In this document: piece by piece, positions 1 through 8,488 of the stretch
Layout: each line of letters starts with the position of its first letter
Numbering within the stretch: the first letter of the stretch is position 1
Source of the DNA: CAZVYJ01 sp964631565
Lineage (GTDB): Bacteria; Planctomycetota; Phycisphaerae; SM23-33
DNA: 64,000 nucleotides
Assembly (NCBI GenBank): GCA_964631565.1
Contig: CAZVYJ010000008.1
Coordinates: 1-64,000, forward strand
Reading direction: 5' to 3'
The notes under the pieces: generated by a model
What the model was told of the DNA's origin: nothing
What the model saw: only the letters and a program-made list of their open reading frames with translations
Databases searched by the model: none
Translations under genes and position numbers: made by a program

Positions 1-838
<838 letters not shown>

Positions 839-1185
839 GAATATCGATTAATCCCTTAGGGATTTTTTCGAAAAAATTCGAATGAACTTTTGATTCTGGT
901 GACCGGAGCTTTTTTTATGGAGTGCTCCGGCCGATGGTCAGGTCTTCCGATTAAATCAGAAGGCCATCGCTTAAAACTCAAAATCCTTTGTAGGGCAGTC
1001 ACGAGGATTTTGAGCCGGACGTTCTCGCAAGAAAACATCCGTTCGATAATCATGTCTGATGCAACCGGCCGTGACAGCCGGCCTTCACCAGACCACATCC
1101 TCGTGACGGCATCACTGTTCAATTTTCAATCAGCTTTTTTCTTCCTGCTTCGGCCTGAGCGCCTCACAGGGTCAAAGAGTAAGGG
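839..1185 (-). other. rRNA operon leader with several hairpins
   Basis: This is the roughly 340-nt transcribed leader between the proximal rRNA promoter and 16S. It contains perfect inverted repeats: CCGGAGC/GCTCCGG (903-909 with 924-930) and TCAAAATCCT/AGGATTTTGA (978-987 with 1004-1013), plus shorter stems near 931-967 and 1066-1081. Such leaders normally carry antitermination and RNase III processing signals. A boxA-like CTCTTTGA (reverse strand, about 1171-1178) sits at the predicted transcript start, which is not convincing as boxA. No coding potential is believable here. Confidence 0.6.
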
Positions 1186-1213
1186 ATTTTAGGGCTCGAC
1201 TTGAAACAGTCAA
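1186..1213 (-). promoter_or_regulatory. proximal rRNA promoter (sigma-70 type)
   Basis: On the minus strand, -35 TTGACT (1208-1213), a 16-nt spacer and -10 TAAAAT (1186-1191) direct transcription into the 16S leader. Start is predicted near 1179. Confidence 0.75.
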
Positions 1214-1435
1214 GATGTTTATCCCAATATTCTTATATTCTTTTGAAATTTTTTTGAGAGTTTCTGAATCGGGGAGCTTTTCAATTTCAAATCTGAAACC
1301 TCAAATCTCAAAAACTACCCGAAAATCTTGAAAACTTCTCAAAAACATCTAGGACACCGAAAGCACAACAAGTACGTCAAAAAACGCAGCTTTGGGTAGG
1401 TGTGCTATTCACACCTCTTTGTCCGCAGCACTACA

Positions 1436-1464
1436 AATATATCGGCCGCAATTTCAGGAGTCAA
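1436..1464 (-). promoter_or_regulatory. distal rRNA promoter (sigma-70 type)
   Basis: On the minus strand, -35 TTGACT (1459-1464), a 17-nt spacer and -10 TATATT (1436-1441) lie about 250 bp upstream of the proximal promoter. Just past the predicted start is a hairpin with arms AGGTGTG/CACACCT (1398-1404 with 1410-1416). Tandem promoters are typical of rRNA operons. Confidence 0.65.
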
Positions 1465-1942
1465 TATTAATGCGATTGTTTTGTAACATTTCTAACACAT
1501 TGTAAAAATTGACAATACACATGCCTCCGCCGCGCCGGAAACGTCTGCCGCACCGGCCATCTGGTAGAATCGCAAATTTGCTCCACCACGGGCGGGAAAA
1601 TCCGATTCCGAAATCTGAAATCCGAAATATTCTACCCGAGCCTGTCCCAATATAACATCGCTATACCAACTGCCGCCTCCTGCCTGTTGCCCGGTGCCCT
1701 CGATTGCCTTTTGTTGCTTCGCCTGCCCGTTTGTGCCCGATTCTGAGGAACTTAAGTATGTGCTGTCTAAGCACTTAGACGGTTTCGGCAGTATGTTTGA
1801 GAGAGTAATCGGTAAACAGTAATCAGTAATCGGGAAATCGTAAACTGCGAATCGCGATTCGAGATTCGCAGTTCGCGATTTTCCGCCGCAGGCGGATTGG
1901 CGATTTCGAATTTACTCTGAACTCAGAACACGGAACTCCGAA
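1465..1942. other. non-coding region upstream of the rRNA promoters
   Basis: No credible gene is seen. The stretch holds low-complexity repeats of the GAAATC type (about 1600-1630), an inverted repeat GTCTAAG/CTTAGAC (1765-1771 with 1774-1780), AGTAATC-type short repeats (1803-1832) and the palindromic repeat listed separately at 1843-1873. Confidence 0.6.
1843..1873. repeat. dispersed palindromic intergenic repeat, copy 1
   Basis: Perfect 11-bp arms AACTGCGAATC (1843-1853) and GATTCGCAGTT (1863-1873) flank a 9-nt loop. Inside is the 14-bp palindrome CGAATCGCGATTCG (1848-1861). Positions 1848-1869 recur exactly, in inverted orientation, at 52284-52305. The repeat lies just 3' of the methyltransferase gene. 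A second small stem, CCGCC/GGCGG, follows at 1883-1895. Confidence 0.8.
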
Positions 1943-2542
1943 CTATTTCTTGCAAATGACGGTGAAATCGTTCGGCAGGTAGTTGTCGACAATCTGCATC
2001 TTGCAGCCGAGCGGGGCGAGCAGTTCGATGACATCGGCCGGGTTGTAGAAAAAGTATTTTTCATCCCGCCATGGCGTGCGTGCGCTCAGCAGATTGAAGA
2101 CCAGATGTTCGCGTGCGTGCGACAGCAGCCGGCCGACAGCTATCGGCAGGAACTCGAGATTGTTGCCGAGATTGAGATTGAATATGCCGGAGCAGTAAAC
2201 CACGTCAAAGCTGTCCGGGCCGAACGGGCTGTCGGTGAAAACGTCGGCATGGATGAACCTGGCGTTCGGGTGCCGCCTGCGCGACTCATCGACCATCTTT
2301 TTCAGCAGATCGATGCCGGTATAATCGACGTCAAGATGGTTCTGTCTGAGAAATTCCCACAGGTCGCCCAGTCCGCTGCCGACGTCCAGCAGTTTTTTGC
2401 CGTTCAGTTGTATGTGGTCCGTAAGTACGCGGAATCTTGCGATTTGTGACTCGGCATCGGCCCAGTCGAGCACTTCGTGATTCTGCCGCCCCGGCGATAT
2501 CCTCCATTCGTAGTGCGAGTGGATTCGCTTTTTCCTACTCAT
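1943..2542 (-). CDS. class I SAM-dependent methyltransferase
   Basis: The protein has a Rossmann-fold methyltransferase core of about 199 residues. The SAM-binding motif I is LLDVGSGLGDLWEF, followed by YTGIDLL and the motif DSFDVVYCSG. The substrate cannot be deduced. I place the start at the ATG overlapping the stop of the upstream gene (ATGAGTAG), because GAAGGA lies 7 nt before it; an ATG five codons upstream is the alternative. This gene is last in the dapF operon, and a palindromic repeat follows its stop. The family call is secure and the specific role is open. Confidence 0.88.
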   Translation of the reverse strand: MSRKKRIHSHYEWRISPGRQNHEVLDWADAESQIARFRVLTDHIQLNGKKLLDVGSGLGDLWEFLRQNHLDVDYTGIDLLKKMVDESRRRHPNARFIHADVFTDSPFGPDSFDVVYCSGIFNLNLGNNLEFLPIAVGRLLSHAREHLVFNLLSARTPWRDEKYFFYNPADVIELLAPLGCKMQIVDNYLPNDFTVICKK

Positions 2543-4172
2543 GGTCGTGTCCTTCATGCAGCGGCTCGTGAGTTATCTCGGCCGCAGCCAGAAGTTGATT
2601 ATAGAAGCCCTCGCCGCCCAGGGCCACGCTCACCGGCCAGATGGGGCCGCGGGAGTCCCAGTAACCTGCATTACTGATGTGCCAATCGCTGACAACCTGC
2701 CTGAGCAGACTCTCCAGCATTTTTGCCTGCAGATGCCTGACGCGATGGGACATTTGGCGGATTTGCTGCGATTTGGGGGCGGTTTTGGCGAGTCGGCGTC
2801 TTGCAGCGTCGAGTTCGTCGAGTTCTGATGCGATGTCCGGGTGCGACTTTCGCTGCCAGTCGATGCGGAAGTCGGCATTGCAGAAGTTTTCGAGGCGCTT
2901 GCCGGCGTCGGCGACAAGGTCGCGATAGCTGTCGGCGAATTTTTTTGCCGGCAGTTCATCCGCACCGAAAGCGGCTGCAAGGTAATCAGGCAGCCGGATA
3001 GCCGTATCGGCCAGCTTCATTGCGTCGAGCAGGTTGAAGCGGACGCGGACGACCGGATGCAGTTTCCCCGGCAGCAGCCGCCGTGCGGCGAGTTTTCCGG
3101 CGAGTTTTTCTGCGGCCGGCATGTAAAGCGAACCGTTGTGCGGCATAGCCAGCGGATTGCCGCCCGGTCCGATGCACGCCTGGAGCACGAGCAGGGCGGC
3201 TTTGCCGGCGAGACATTTTATGCCGGCGTCGGCGAGTTCCGCTGTCGGCAGACATCCGGTGTCGGTAAGTCGGAATATTGTTTCGCCGACGGCGATGTGC
3301 CCGTCGCGAAGAAATACCGGCGTTCGCGTCAGATGGCCGGCGTGTTCGACCACGGCGAAAAACGGCAGCTCGTTTTCGTCGGTGTTCAGCGGGCGCAGGC
3401 CGACGTCGGCTTCCAGTATGGCCCGGTTATAAAGTTCGGAGGCGGTATGATAGTGAGTCGTGAAAAGTTCAAGCAGTGCGGTCCGCATAGGGTCCGCGCC
3501 GGTGGCCAGCAGGGAAGAAGTCATGTCAACCGATATCCAATCGGTTGCGTACTCTTCGAGCCAGCTTCTGTAGATATTCACCAGCCGGCCGCCAGCATGC
3601 CTGGCGAAGAGACGCTCCATGAGTTTCCGTTCGCGTGCGAACCATTCGGCGAGCCTTTTCTGCGAGTCGGCCTGCGGGAACTTGGCTTTCAGGTCGCGCT
3701 CGGCGAGCGAGAATATCTCGCGCAGGAACGGCTCGACCTGTGCGGCTGTGAGGTCGCCGATGAGCCTGTGATGCAGCCGGTCGCCGACATAGCTGGGACC
3801 GATAAGCTGCCAGTTATCGCCGGGCGAAAATTCGTCGTAGATGTCATCGAGGGTCCGCCCGATCTGGCGGGCAAGCGTCGAGAGTTTCATGCCGAGATAT
3901 GGTTCGAGCCGTTTCACGTCGAGCGGGAGCCGGCCGAGAAACTCTGAGTAGAACAGTGCGGCGCCCCAGTCCTGCCCTCCGCCGGCGTAGAATCTTTCCC
4001 TCGCAACGGCGAACTGTTCCTGCAGCAGCGGCTGAATGTCCGACCCGACCGACGTGAACGCGACGTCGATATCTTCAACGAAATGCGTAACCCTGCAGCC
4101 CTGCATTCCGATGGCCTGAAGCTTCGGCAGGACATCCCACAGACTGTGACAATTCTGATCTATGCTGAACAT
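2535..4172 (-). CDS. conserved-looking protein of unknown function, 545 aa
   Basis: I do not recognise a family. The protein is soluble-looking, with no signal peptide or membrane segment, is rich in Leu, Ala and Arg, and is predicted mostly helical, with a heptad-like stretch near residues 455-500. It ends in a His/Glu-rich tail (HEGHDHE). It starts about 20 bp after the dapF stop and overlaps the methyltransferase start, so the three genes are probably cotranscribed. A TATAAT lies just upstream of the ATG inside the gap, without a good -35. Codon usage and GC content match its neighbours. Confidence 0.85.
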   Translation of the reverse strand: MFSIDQNCHSLWDVLPKLQAIGMQGCRVTHFVEDIDVAFTSVGSDIQPLLQEQFAVARERFYAGGGQDWGAALFYSEFLGRLPLDVKRLEPYLGMKLSTLARQIGRTLDDIYDEFSPGDNWQLIGPSYVGDRLHHRLIGDLTAAQVEPFLREIFSLAERDLKAKFPQADSQKRLAEWFARERKLMERLFARHAGGRLVNIYRSWLEEYATDWISVDMTSSLLATGADPMRTALLELFTTHYHTASELYNRAILEADVGLRPLNTDENELPFFAVVEHAGHLTRTPVFLRDGHIAVGETIFRLTDTGCLPTAELADAGIKCLAGKAALLVLQACIGPGGNPLAMPHNGSLYMPAAEKLAGKLAARRLLPGKLHPVVRVRFNLLDAMKLADTAIRLPDYLAAAFGADELPAKKFADSYRDLVADAGKRLENFCNADFRIDWQRKSHPDIASELDELDAARRRLAKTAPKSQQIRQMSHRVRHLQAKMLESLLRQVVSDWHISNAGYWDSRGPIWPVSVALGGEGFYNQLLAAAEITHEPLHEGHDHE

Positions 4173-4191
4173 GACAGATAATTATAGGGAA

Positions 4192-5124
4192 TCAGATTTC
4201 GGCCGCTTCATCCAGGGCAGCGGCGGCAAGCTGCTGCTGCAGAACGCCCCGGTAGATATATCGCACGACTGTTTCGAGACAGACATCCGTAACGCTGCCG
4301 TCGTCATGAATAGTGAAGTAGATTTTCAGAGTGTCTCCGCTGCGTGCGAGAATTTTTACCGGCTCACTGCCGCATTTGTATTTGCACCCCCAGCCGAATC
4401 GCATGGCGCTGAGAATCGCCGCCGCAGCCGAACCTGTGCCGCAGGCGAGCGTTTCGCCCTCGACGCCGAACTCGTAAGTGCGAACGGCCAGCCTGCCGGC
4501 GCCGAGAACCTGGACGAAATTGATGTTCGCCCCCCTCGGCTTGAATCGCTCGTGGTGGCGCATCCTGCAGCCGAGACCCGCGACGTCGGCGGCGTCGATA
4601 TCATCAACGTAATGCACCACGTGAGGCACGCCTGTTACGGCGAAGTCGTATGCCACGCTTTTGCCGGCTACGCTGAGCTGTTGGTTCGTCTGGATGTTTT
4701 CCGGGCTTGGAATGCAGACCCGCACATATCGGCCGGTGCTGTTCTGGCCGCGCACGACGCCGGCCGGTGTGAGGATTTTGACCTCACCGGCGGGTACCAT
4801 GCCGGATTCGATAACCCAGTGAACGAAACAACCGGCGCCGTTGCCGCAAAGCTCCGCTTCACTGCCGTCGGCCTCGAAGAAACGGGCGCCAATGGCGGCG
4901 ACACCTTCTATTTCCGGTGTGCATGCGAATATCACGCCGTCGGCACCCGCGCCGATGCCTCGGTGACAGAGTACTTTGGCGAAGCGTGCAACCCGGCCGG
5001 GAGCGCCAATGATGTCGTCCCATCGCCCGTTGCGATTGTCGATGCAGATGAAGTCGTTCCCGCTGCCGGACAGTTTTGCAAATTCCAGATAGTCGCCCAT
5101 GACGGTCTCGCTGACAGAGTTCAT
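4192..5124 (-). CDS. dapF: diaminopimelate epimerase
   Basis: DapF converts LL- to meso-diaminopimelate, the precursor of lysine and of the peptidoglycan cross-link. Visible are the N-terminal KLSGSGNDFICID, the first active-site cysteine in ELCGNGAGCF and the second in ACGTGSAAAA. The usual Arg in the first motif (CGNGxRC) is Gly here, which is a small deviation. At about 310 residues it is slightly longer than the E. coli enzyme (274). The ATG at 5100 (MGDYLEF) fits the family N-terminus better than the one at 5124, because the predicted promoter would start transcription almost at 5124. It heads the operon with the 545-aa protein and the methyltransferase. Confidence 0.95.
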   Translation of the reverse strand: MNSVSETVMGDYLEFAKLSGSGNDFICIDNRNGRWDDIIGAPGRVARFAKVLCHRGIGAGADGVIFACTPEIEGVAAIGARFFEADGSEAELCGNGAGCFVHWVIESGMVPAGEVKILTPAGVVRGQNSTGRYVRVCIPSPENIQTNQQLSVAGKSVAYDFAVTGVPHVVHYVDDIDAADVAGLGCRMRHHERFKPRGANINFVQVLGAGRLAVRTYEFGVEGETLACGTGSAAAAILSAMRFGWGCKYKCGSEPVKILARSGDTLKIYFTIHDDGSVTDVCLETVVRYIYRGVLQQQLAAAALDEAAEI

Positions 5125-5129
5125 ATAAA

Positions 5130-5158
5130 ACTATATCCACTATGAGGCGGGTATGCAA
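5130..5158 (-). promoter_or_regulatory. predicted dapF promoter
   Basis: The elements are -35 TTGCAT (5153-5158), a 17-nt spacer and -10 TATAGT (5130-5135) on the minus strand. The predicted start is about 5123. The transcript would be leaderless from the 5124 ATG, or would have a 23-nt leader for the 5100 ATG. Confidence 0.55.
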
Positions 5159-5179
5159 AAGACGTTGAAGAAAACCTGT

Positions 5180-6829
5180 TTACTGCTGCGGCTCTGGAGC
5201 AGAGGAGAGAATGCGGAACAGCCACACTCGATGTTTGTCACTGTGAGCGTATTCGCCGAGGAATTCGAAACGCCTGTCGGTCTTGAGCTGCGTGACGATA
5301 TTTTTATTGGGACATTTTTTGTCGTTCACCATGTAGGCGGTTATCGCGACCAGTTCGGGCCGCGGCGAAGCTGCCGCTGCGCGAGCTATTATGCTGTCCG
5401 GCGATGCGAGGTTTTCCGGACCGAGCATGTAGGGGAATTTCGTGGGGCTTGCAAACTGCGCCCGCGGCGCTCCGGCGAAAAATTTGATCCAGTTATCGTC
5501 CGTCAGGACATAATTGCAGTCGCCGAACTGCCTGTTGAGCGCAAGACCGGCCTGGCGGTAGCAGTCCTTGGACTCGTGAAGTTCCTCATGAAATTCAGGC
5601 AGAGTCCTTATGACCGAGATGGCTATTGCAACTGTAAGCCACCCGGCCACGGCGATCCATATTCGACGTTTCCACCTGAGGACATCGAAAAACTTGAGTG
5701 TCCACGCAACGCAGATGAGGAACCCGACGCCAGTGGCCGGCACGAGCATTATCGCGGGCATCATCGTATGACGCATGGAGAGATAATCATCGCCTTTCTG
5801 GCATGCCATGGCGGTAACCAGCGGCAGCATCACTACGGTCATGCCGAACATCGCGATGACGGCTTCGCCGCTGATTCTGACGGCGACTTCTCTAGGCAGC
5901 CTGAGTCGAAACAGGTACATTCCGAGCCACGTCGCCCATGCGACTACGGCAAAGAAGCCGACAACATGCCCCATGGCATTTTCGCCGCAGTCGAGGGTTT
6001 TTCGCAGTGCGAAAAGTATTTCGAGCGGGAAGGATACAGCCGCAAGAATATAGCGGCTTCCGCCGAACATGACGAAATCTTCGAGGCCTTTCTTGTTGGT
6101 CAGTCCGCCTATCGCCGTGGCGTACGGCAGGACGCAAACGAGCGTTGCGGCGACGAGCGTTATCATGGAGACGGCCTGTATGGTTCGGGCACGGCGGTCG
6201 AGTTTCTTTTTCGTCAGGAGCAGTATCACGATGCCGGCGGCGAGAACTTCTTCCGGGCGGGTGAGGTATCCGAGTCCTGCGGCCAGGCCCGCACATGCAG
6301 TAATCGCCGCCGCCCACCAGTTGCCGGATTTTATCTTTCTGCCCGCCCATATTCCAAGCCCGACGGCAACCACTGCAAATGCGACTGCCGTCGGGTCGCT
6401 CACTACGTCGCAGCTTATGCGAGTGAAATTGTCCGACAGGCCGTAAAGCAGAACTGCAACCATGGCAACGGTGCGATTGAAAAGTGCCGCCGAGATGAAG
6501 AAAATCCCGGCCAGTGCGACGAGGCTCATGACGATGGAAACAACTCGCCCGCAGGCTATCCATCCGTCGGGCCAGTCGGCGCCTGTGAGTCTGGCTGCGA
6601 TTGCGACTATGGCGGGATACGCGGGGTGGTAGTCCTGACTGCGGATTACGCTTTCAGAGTCTATGGTAAGCTGCTTCGCCATGTGCAGGTATATCGTGCC
6701 ATCGCGTGCGATATTCTGCGCCCGGCTAGCAACGTGCAGCCTGACAAGCAGTGCCATGGCAAGCAGAACCGTCAGGATTATCGCTGTTCTGAGAGGCTGC
6801 CGGATTTTGTTGTCGTCAGGCTGTTTCAT
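5180..6829 (-). CDS. GT39-like membrane glycosyltransferase
   Basis: This is a 549-residue polytopic membrane protein with about ten hydrophobic segments. The first membrane helix (residues 17-33) is followed by an acidic loop, RDGTIYLHMAKQL, and DYHPAYP, the layout of ArnT/PMT-type enzymes. These transfer sugars from a polyprenyl-phosphate donor on the periplasmic face, with the first-loop Asp as catalytic candidate. The C-terminal 130 residues form a soluble periplasmic-like domain. It lies downstream of the double methyltransferase and the GT9 gene in the same direction, which suggests surface-glycan or lipid A modification. Donor and acceptor are unknown. Confidence 0.8.
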   Translation of the reverse strand: MKQPDDNKIRQPLRTAIILTVLLAMALLVRLHVASRAQNIARDGTIYLHMAKQLTIDSESVIRSQDYHPAYPAIVAIAARLTGADWPDGWIACGRVVSIVMSLVALAGIFFISAALFNRTVAMVAVLLYGLSDNFTRISCDVVSDPTAVAFAVVAVGLGIWAGRKIKSGNWWAAAITACAGLAAGLGYLTRPEEVLAAGIVILLLTKKKLDRRARTIQAVSMITLVAATLVCVLPYATAIGGLTNKKGLEDFVMFGGSRYILAAVSFPLEILFALRKTLDCGENAMGHVVGFFAVVAWATWLGMYLFRLRLPREVAVRISGEAVIAMFGMTVVMLPLVTAMACQKGDDYLSMRHTMMPAIMLVPATGVGFLICVAWTLKFFDVLRWKRRIWIAVAGWLTVAIAISVIRTLPEFHEELHESKDCYRQAGLALNRQFGDCNYVLTDDNWIKFFAGAPRAQFASPTKFPYMLGPENLASPDSIIARAAAASPRPELVAITAYMVNDKKCPNKNIVTQLKTDRRFEFLGEYAHSDKHRVWLFRILSSAPEPQQ

Positions 6830-6883
6830 GTATGGCGACCTGGGAAAATACCGCGTTCAACCACGTGTATGATGGAAGAGCGA

Positions 6884-8488
6884 TTATTCTTTTTCAAGCA
6901 GGAGCATTTCGAGCCAATTGGCGCCCGGAGCCATATCCTTGTCATTGATATCCGCCATGCTTCCATCATGATTGATTTTTTTGATGGAGAATCCCTGCTG
7001 CCTCAAGCCGGCAATGTATTTCAGCGGATCCCTGCCGATGGACCTCACAAAAAGTGGCGAGAATTCCATTACGATTTTAATTTGTGGATTTGCGGCGATG
7101 ACTTTCTTCATGCCGTCCAGTATGTAAAGCTCAGCGCCTTCGACGTCGATTTTCATGACGTCAACATGATTATCGTCCTTCAGGAAATCGTCGAGGGTAA
7201 TCGTTTCCACCTCGACGGACGGCCCGGCCAATCGTTGGGGGGTGGACAGCAGCGTGTGGCCGCCGATAACGTTCGCATCATTGCTGGTGAAGAGGGGAGC
7301 CTTGCCTGTTTTGTCAGAGAGTGCGCGATTTTCGGCTTTCACCCAATACAGGCCGTTAAGTATCACATTTCTGCTCAGGAAGCTGAACGTATGCGGTTCG
7401 GGTTCGAACGCATAGACCTTGCCGGCCGGCCCAACAGCTTTTGCGCCCAGAAGCGTAAAGAAGCCCACGTTCGCCCCGGCATCAATGAATGTCATTCCCG
7501 GTTTCAGGATATTGAGCAGGGTGGAAGTGGTCCACTGTTCGAGGAACCCGTCGAACAGAAGGCACGGCGTGATGCTTGTATCATCGGAGGGGAGATACAT
7601 CTTCGACCCGTATATGTCGCCTGCGAGAATCGTATTATTGCCCATGTAATACACGGGACGCTGCGGAGCGGAAACGGCCGGTTCTGTCTTCAGGCAGCCG
7701 AGTCTTTTGAGAGTTTCGCCAACCTGGTGGTTGAAGCGAATCTGCTGTGTCGCAAAAGGTCTCATCAACTGCAGCAGGATGCGTTTCATCCAGACGAATC
7801 TGCCCGGCAGCGCCTTGAGCGTGGGCTGGACGCGGGCGACCTCATTGATGAACGATGCGATATTTTCATCCACCTCTGCCGGGGGCTGGTTTACCGGAAC
7901 GTGTATTGTCTCTGTAGCGGTTTTGACGGGAGGTTTTTCTTCCTCTATCACCGTCGGCTCGATGCATTTGCCGGTTTTCACCGCGTCTATTTCAAGCGCC
8001 GTCGCGTTGTAAATCTTGACCACCTTGAAACCGACCCGCTCAAGTTCGCTTTTAAGCCAGTTGGCCGAGTAACAGGCGCAATGCCTGTCTTCGCCAAGCT
8101 GCGAGCTGAACAGTTTGAAGTTCGCCCATTTGTCCACGCTGGGCTTGCCGTTGACGCTGCAGAACTCTTTTTCGCCGGGCTGGAATATGTCGAAGTCCTT
8201 TTTCCATCTGCCGTCGCGCATGGCGGTGGTGATGAAGTCAAGACTCGGCGTGGCGATGAATATTTTTCCGGCGGGCTTGAGTACACGAGCCCATTCCGTC
8301 AGCACCTTGTTTACTTCCTGCCACGGTATATGCTCGATGCAGTGAACCGCGCGGATTTCCTCCACCGAGCTGTCATCGAACGGCAGACTGCGAAGGTCTG
8401 CTACGACGTCAGGCTGGACAGAGGGGTCTATATCGACCCCGATAAAGCCGGGTGCAATATTACGTCCACAACCCAATTCCAGTTTCAT
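6884..8488 (-). CDS. two-domain methyltransferase (type 11 plus FkbM)
   Basis: Two SAM-dependent methyltransferase domains are joined in about 534 residues. The N-terminal domain (1-180) begins MKLELGCGRNIAPGF and has VHCIEHIPW and VLKPAGKIFIATP, as in Methyltransf_11. A linker rich in Pro and Val follows, then an FkbM-type domain (about 300-534) with FIDAGANVGFFTLLG, YAFEPEP and DVMKIDVEGAEL. The start at 8488 has an ideal AGGAG and overlaps the upstream stop (ATGA), so translation is coupled to the GT9 gene. FkbM domains often O-methylate sugars, so capping or decoration of the locus glycan is a reasonable inference. Confidence 0.88.
   Translation of the reverse strand: MKLELGCGRNIAPGFIGVDIDPSVQPDVVADLRSLPFDDSSVEEIRAVHCIEHIPWQEVNKVLTEWARVLKPAGKIFIATPSLDFITTAMRDGRWKKDFDIFQPGEKEFCSVNGKPSVDKWANFKLFSSQLGEDRHCACYSANWLKSELERVGFKVVKIYNATALEIDAVKTGKCIEPTVIEEEKPPVKTATETIHVPVNQPPAEVDENIASFINEVARVQPTLKALPGRFVWMKRILLQLMRPFATQQIRFNHQVGETLKRLGCLKTEPAVSAPQRPVYYMGNNTILAGDIYGSKMYLPSDDTSITPCLLFDGFLEQWTTSTLLNILKPGMTFIDAGANVGFFTLLGAKAVGPAGKVYAFEPEPHTFSFLSRNVILNGLYWVKAENRALSDKTGKAPLFTSNDANVIGGHTLLSTPQRLAGPSVEVETITLDDFLKDDNHVDVMKIDVEGAELYILDGMKKVIAANPQIKIVMEFSPLFVRSIGRDPLKYIAGLRQQGFSIKKINHDGSMADINDKDMAPGANWLEMLLLEKE

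Noticed and set aside
1171..1178. boxA antitermination element
   Set aside because: CTCTTTGA is similar, but it falls at the predicted transcript start, too early to be a good boxA.
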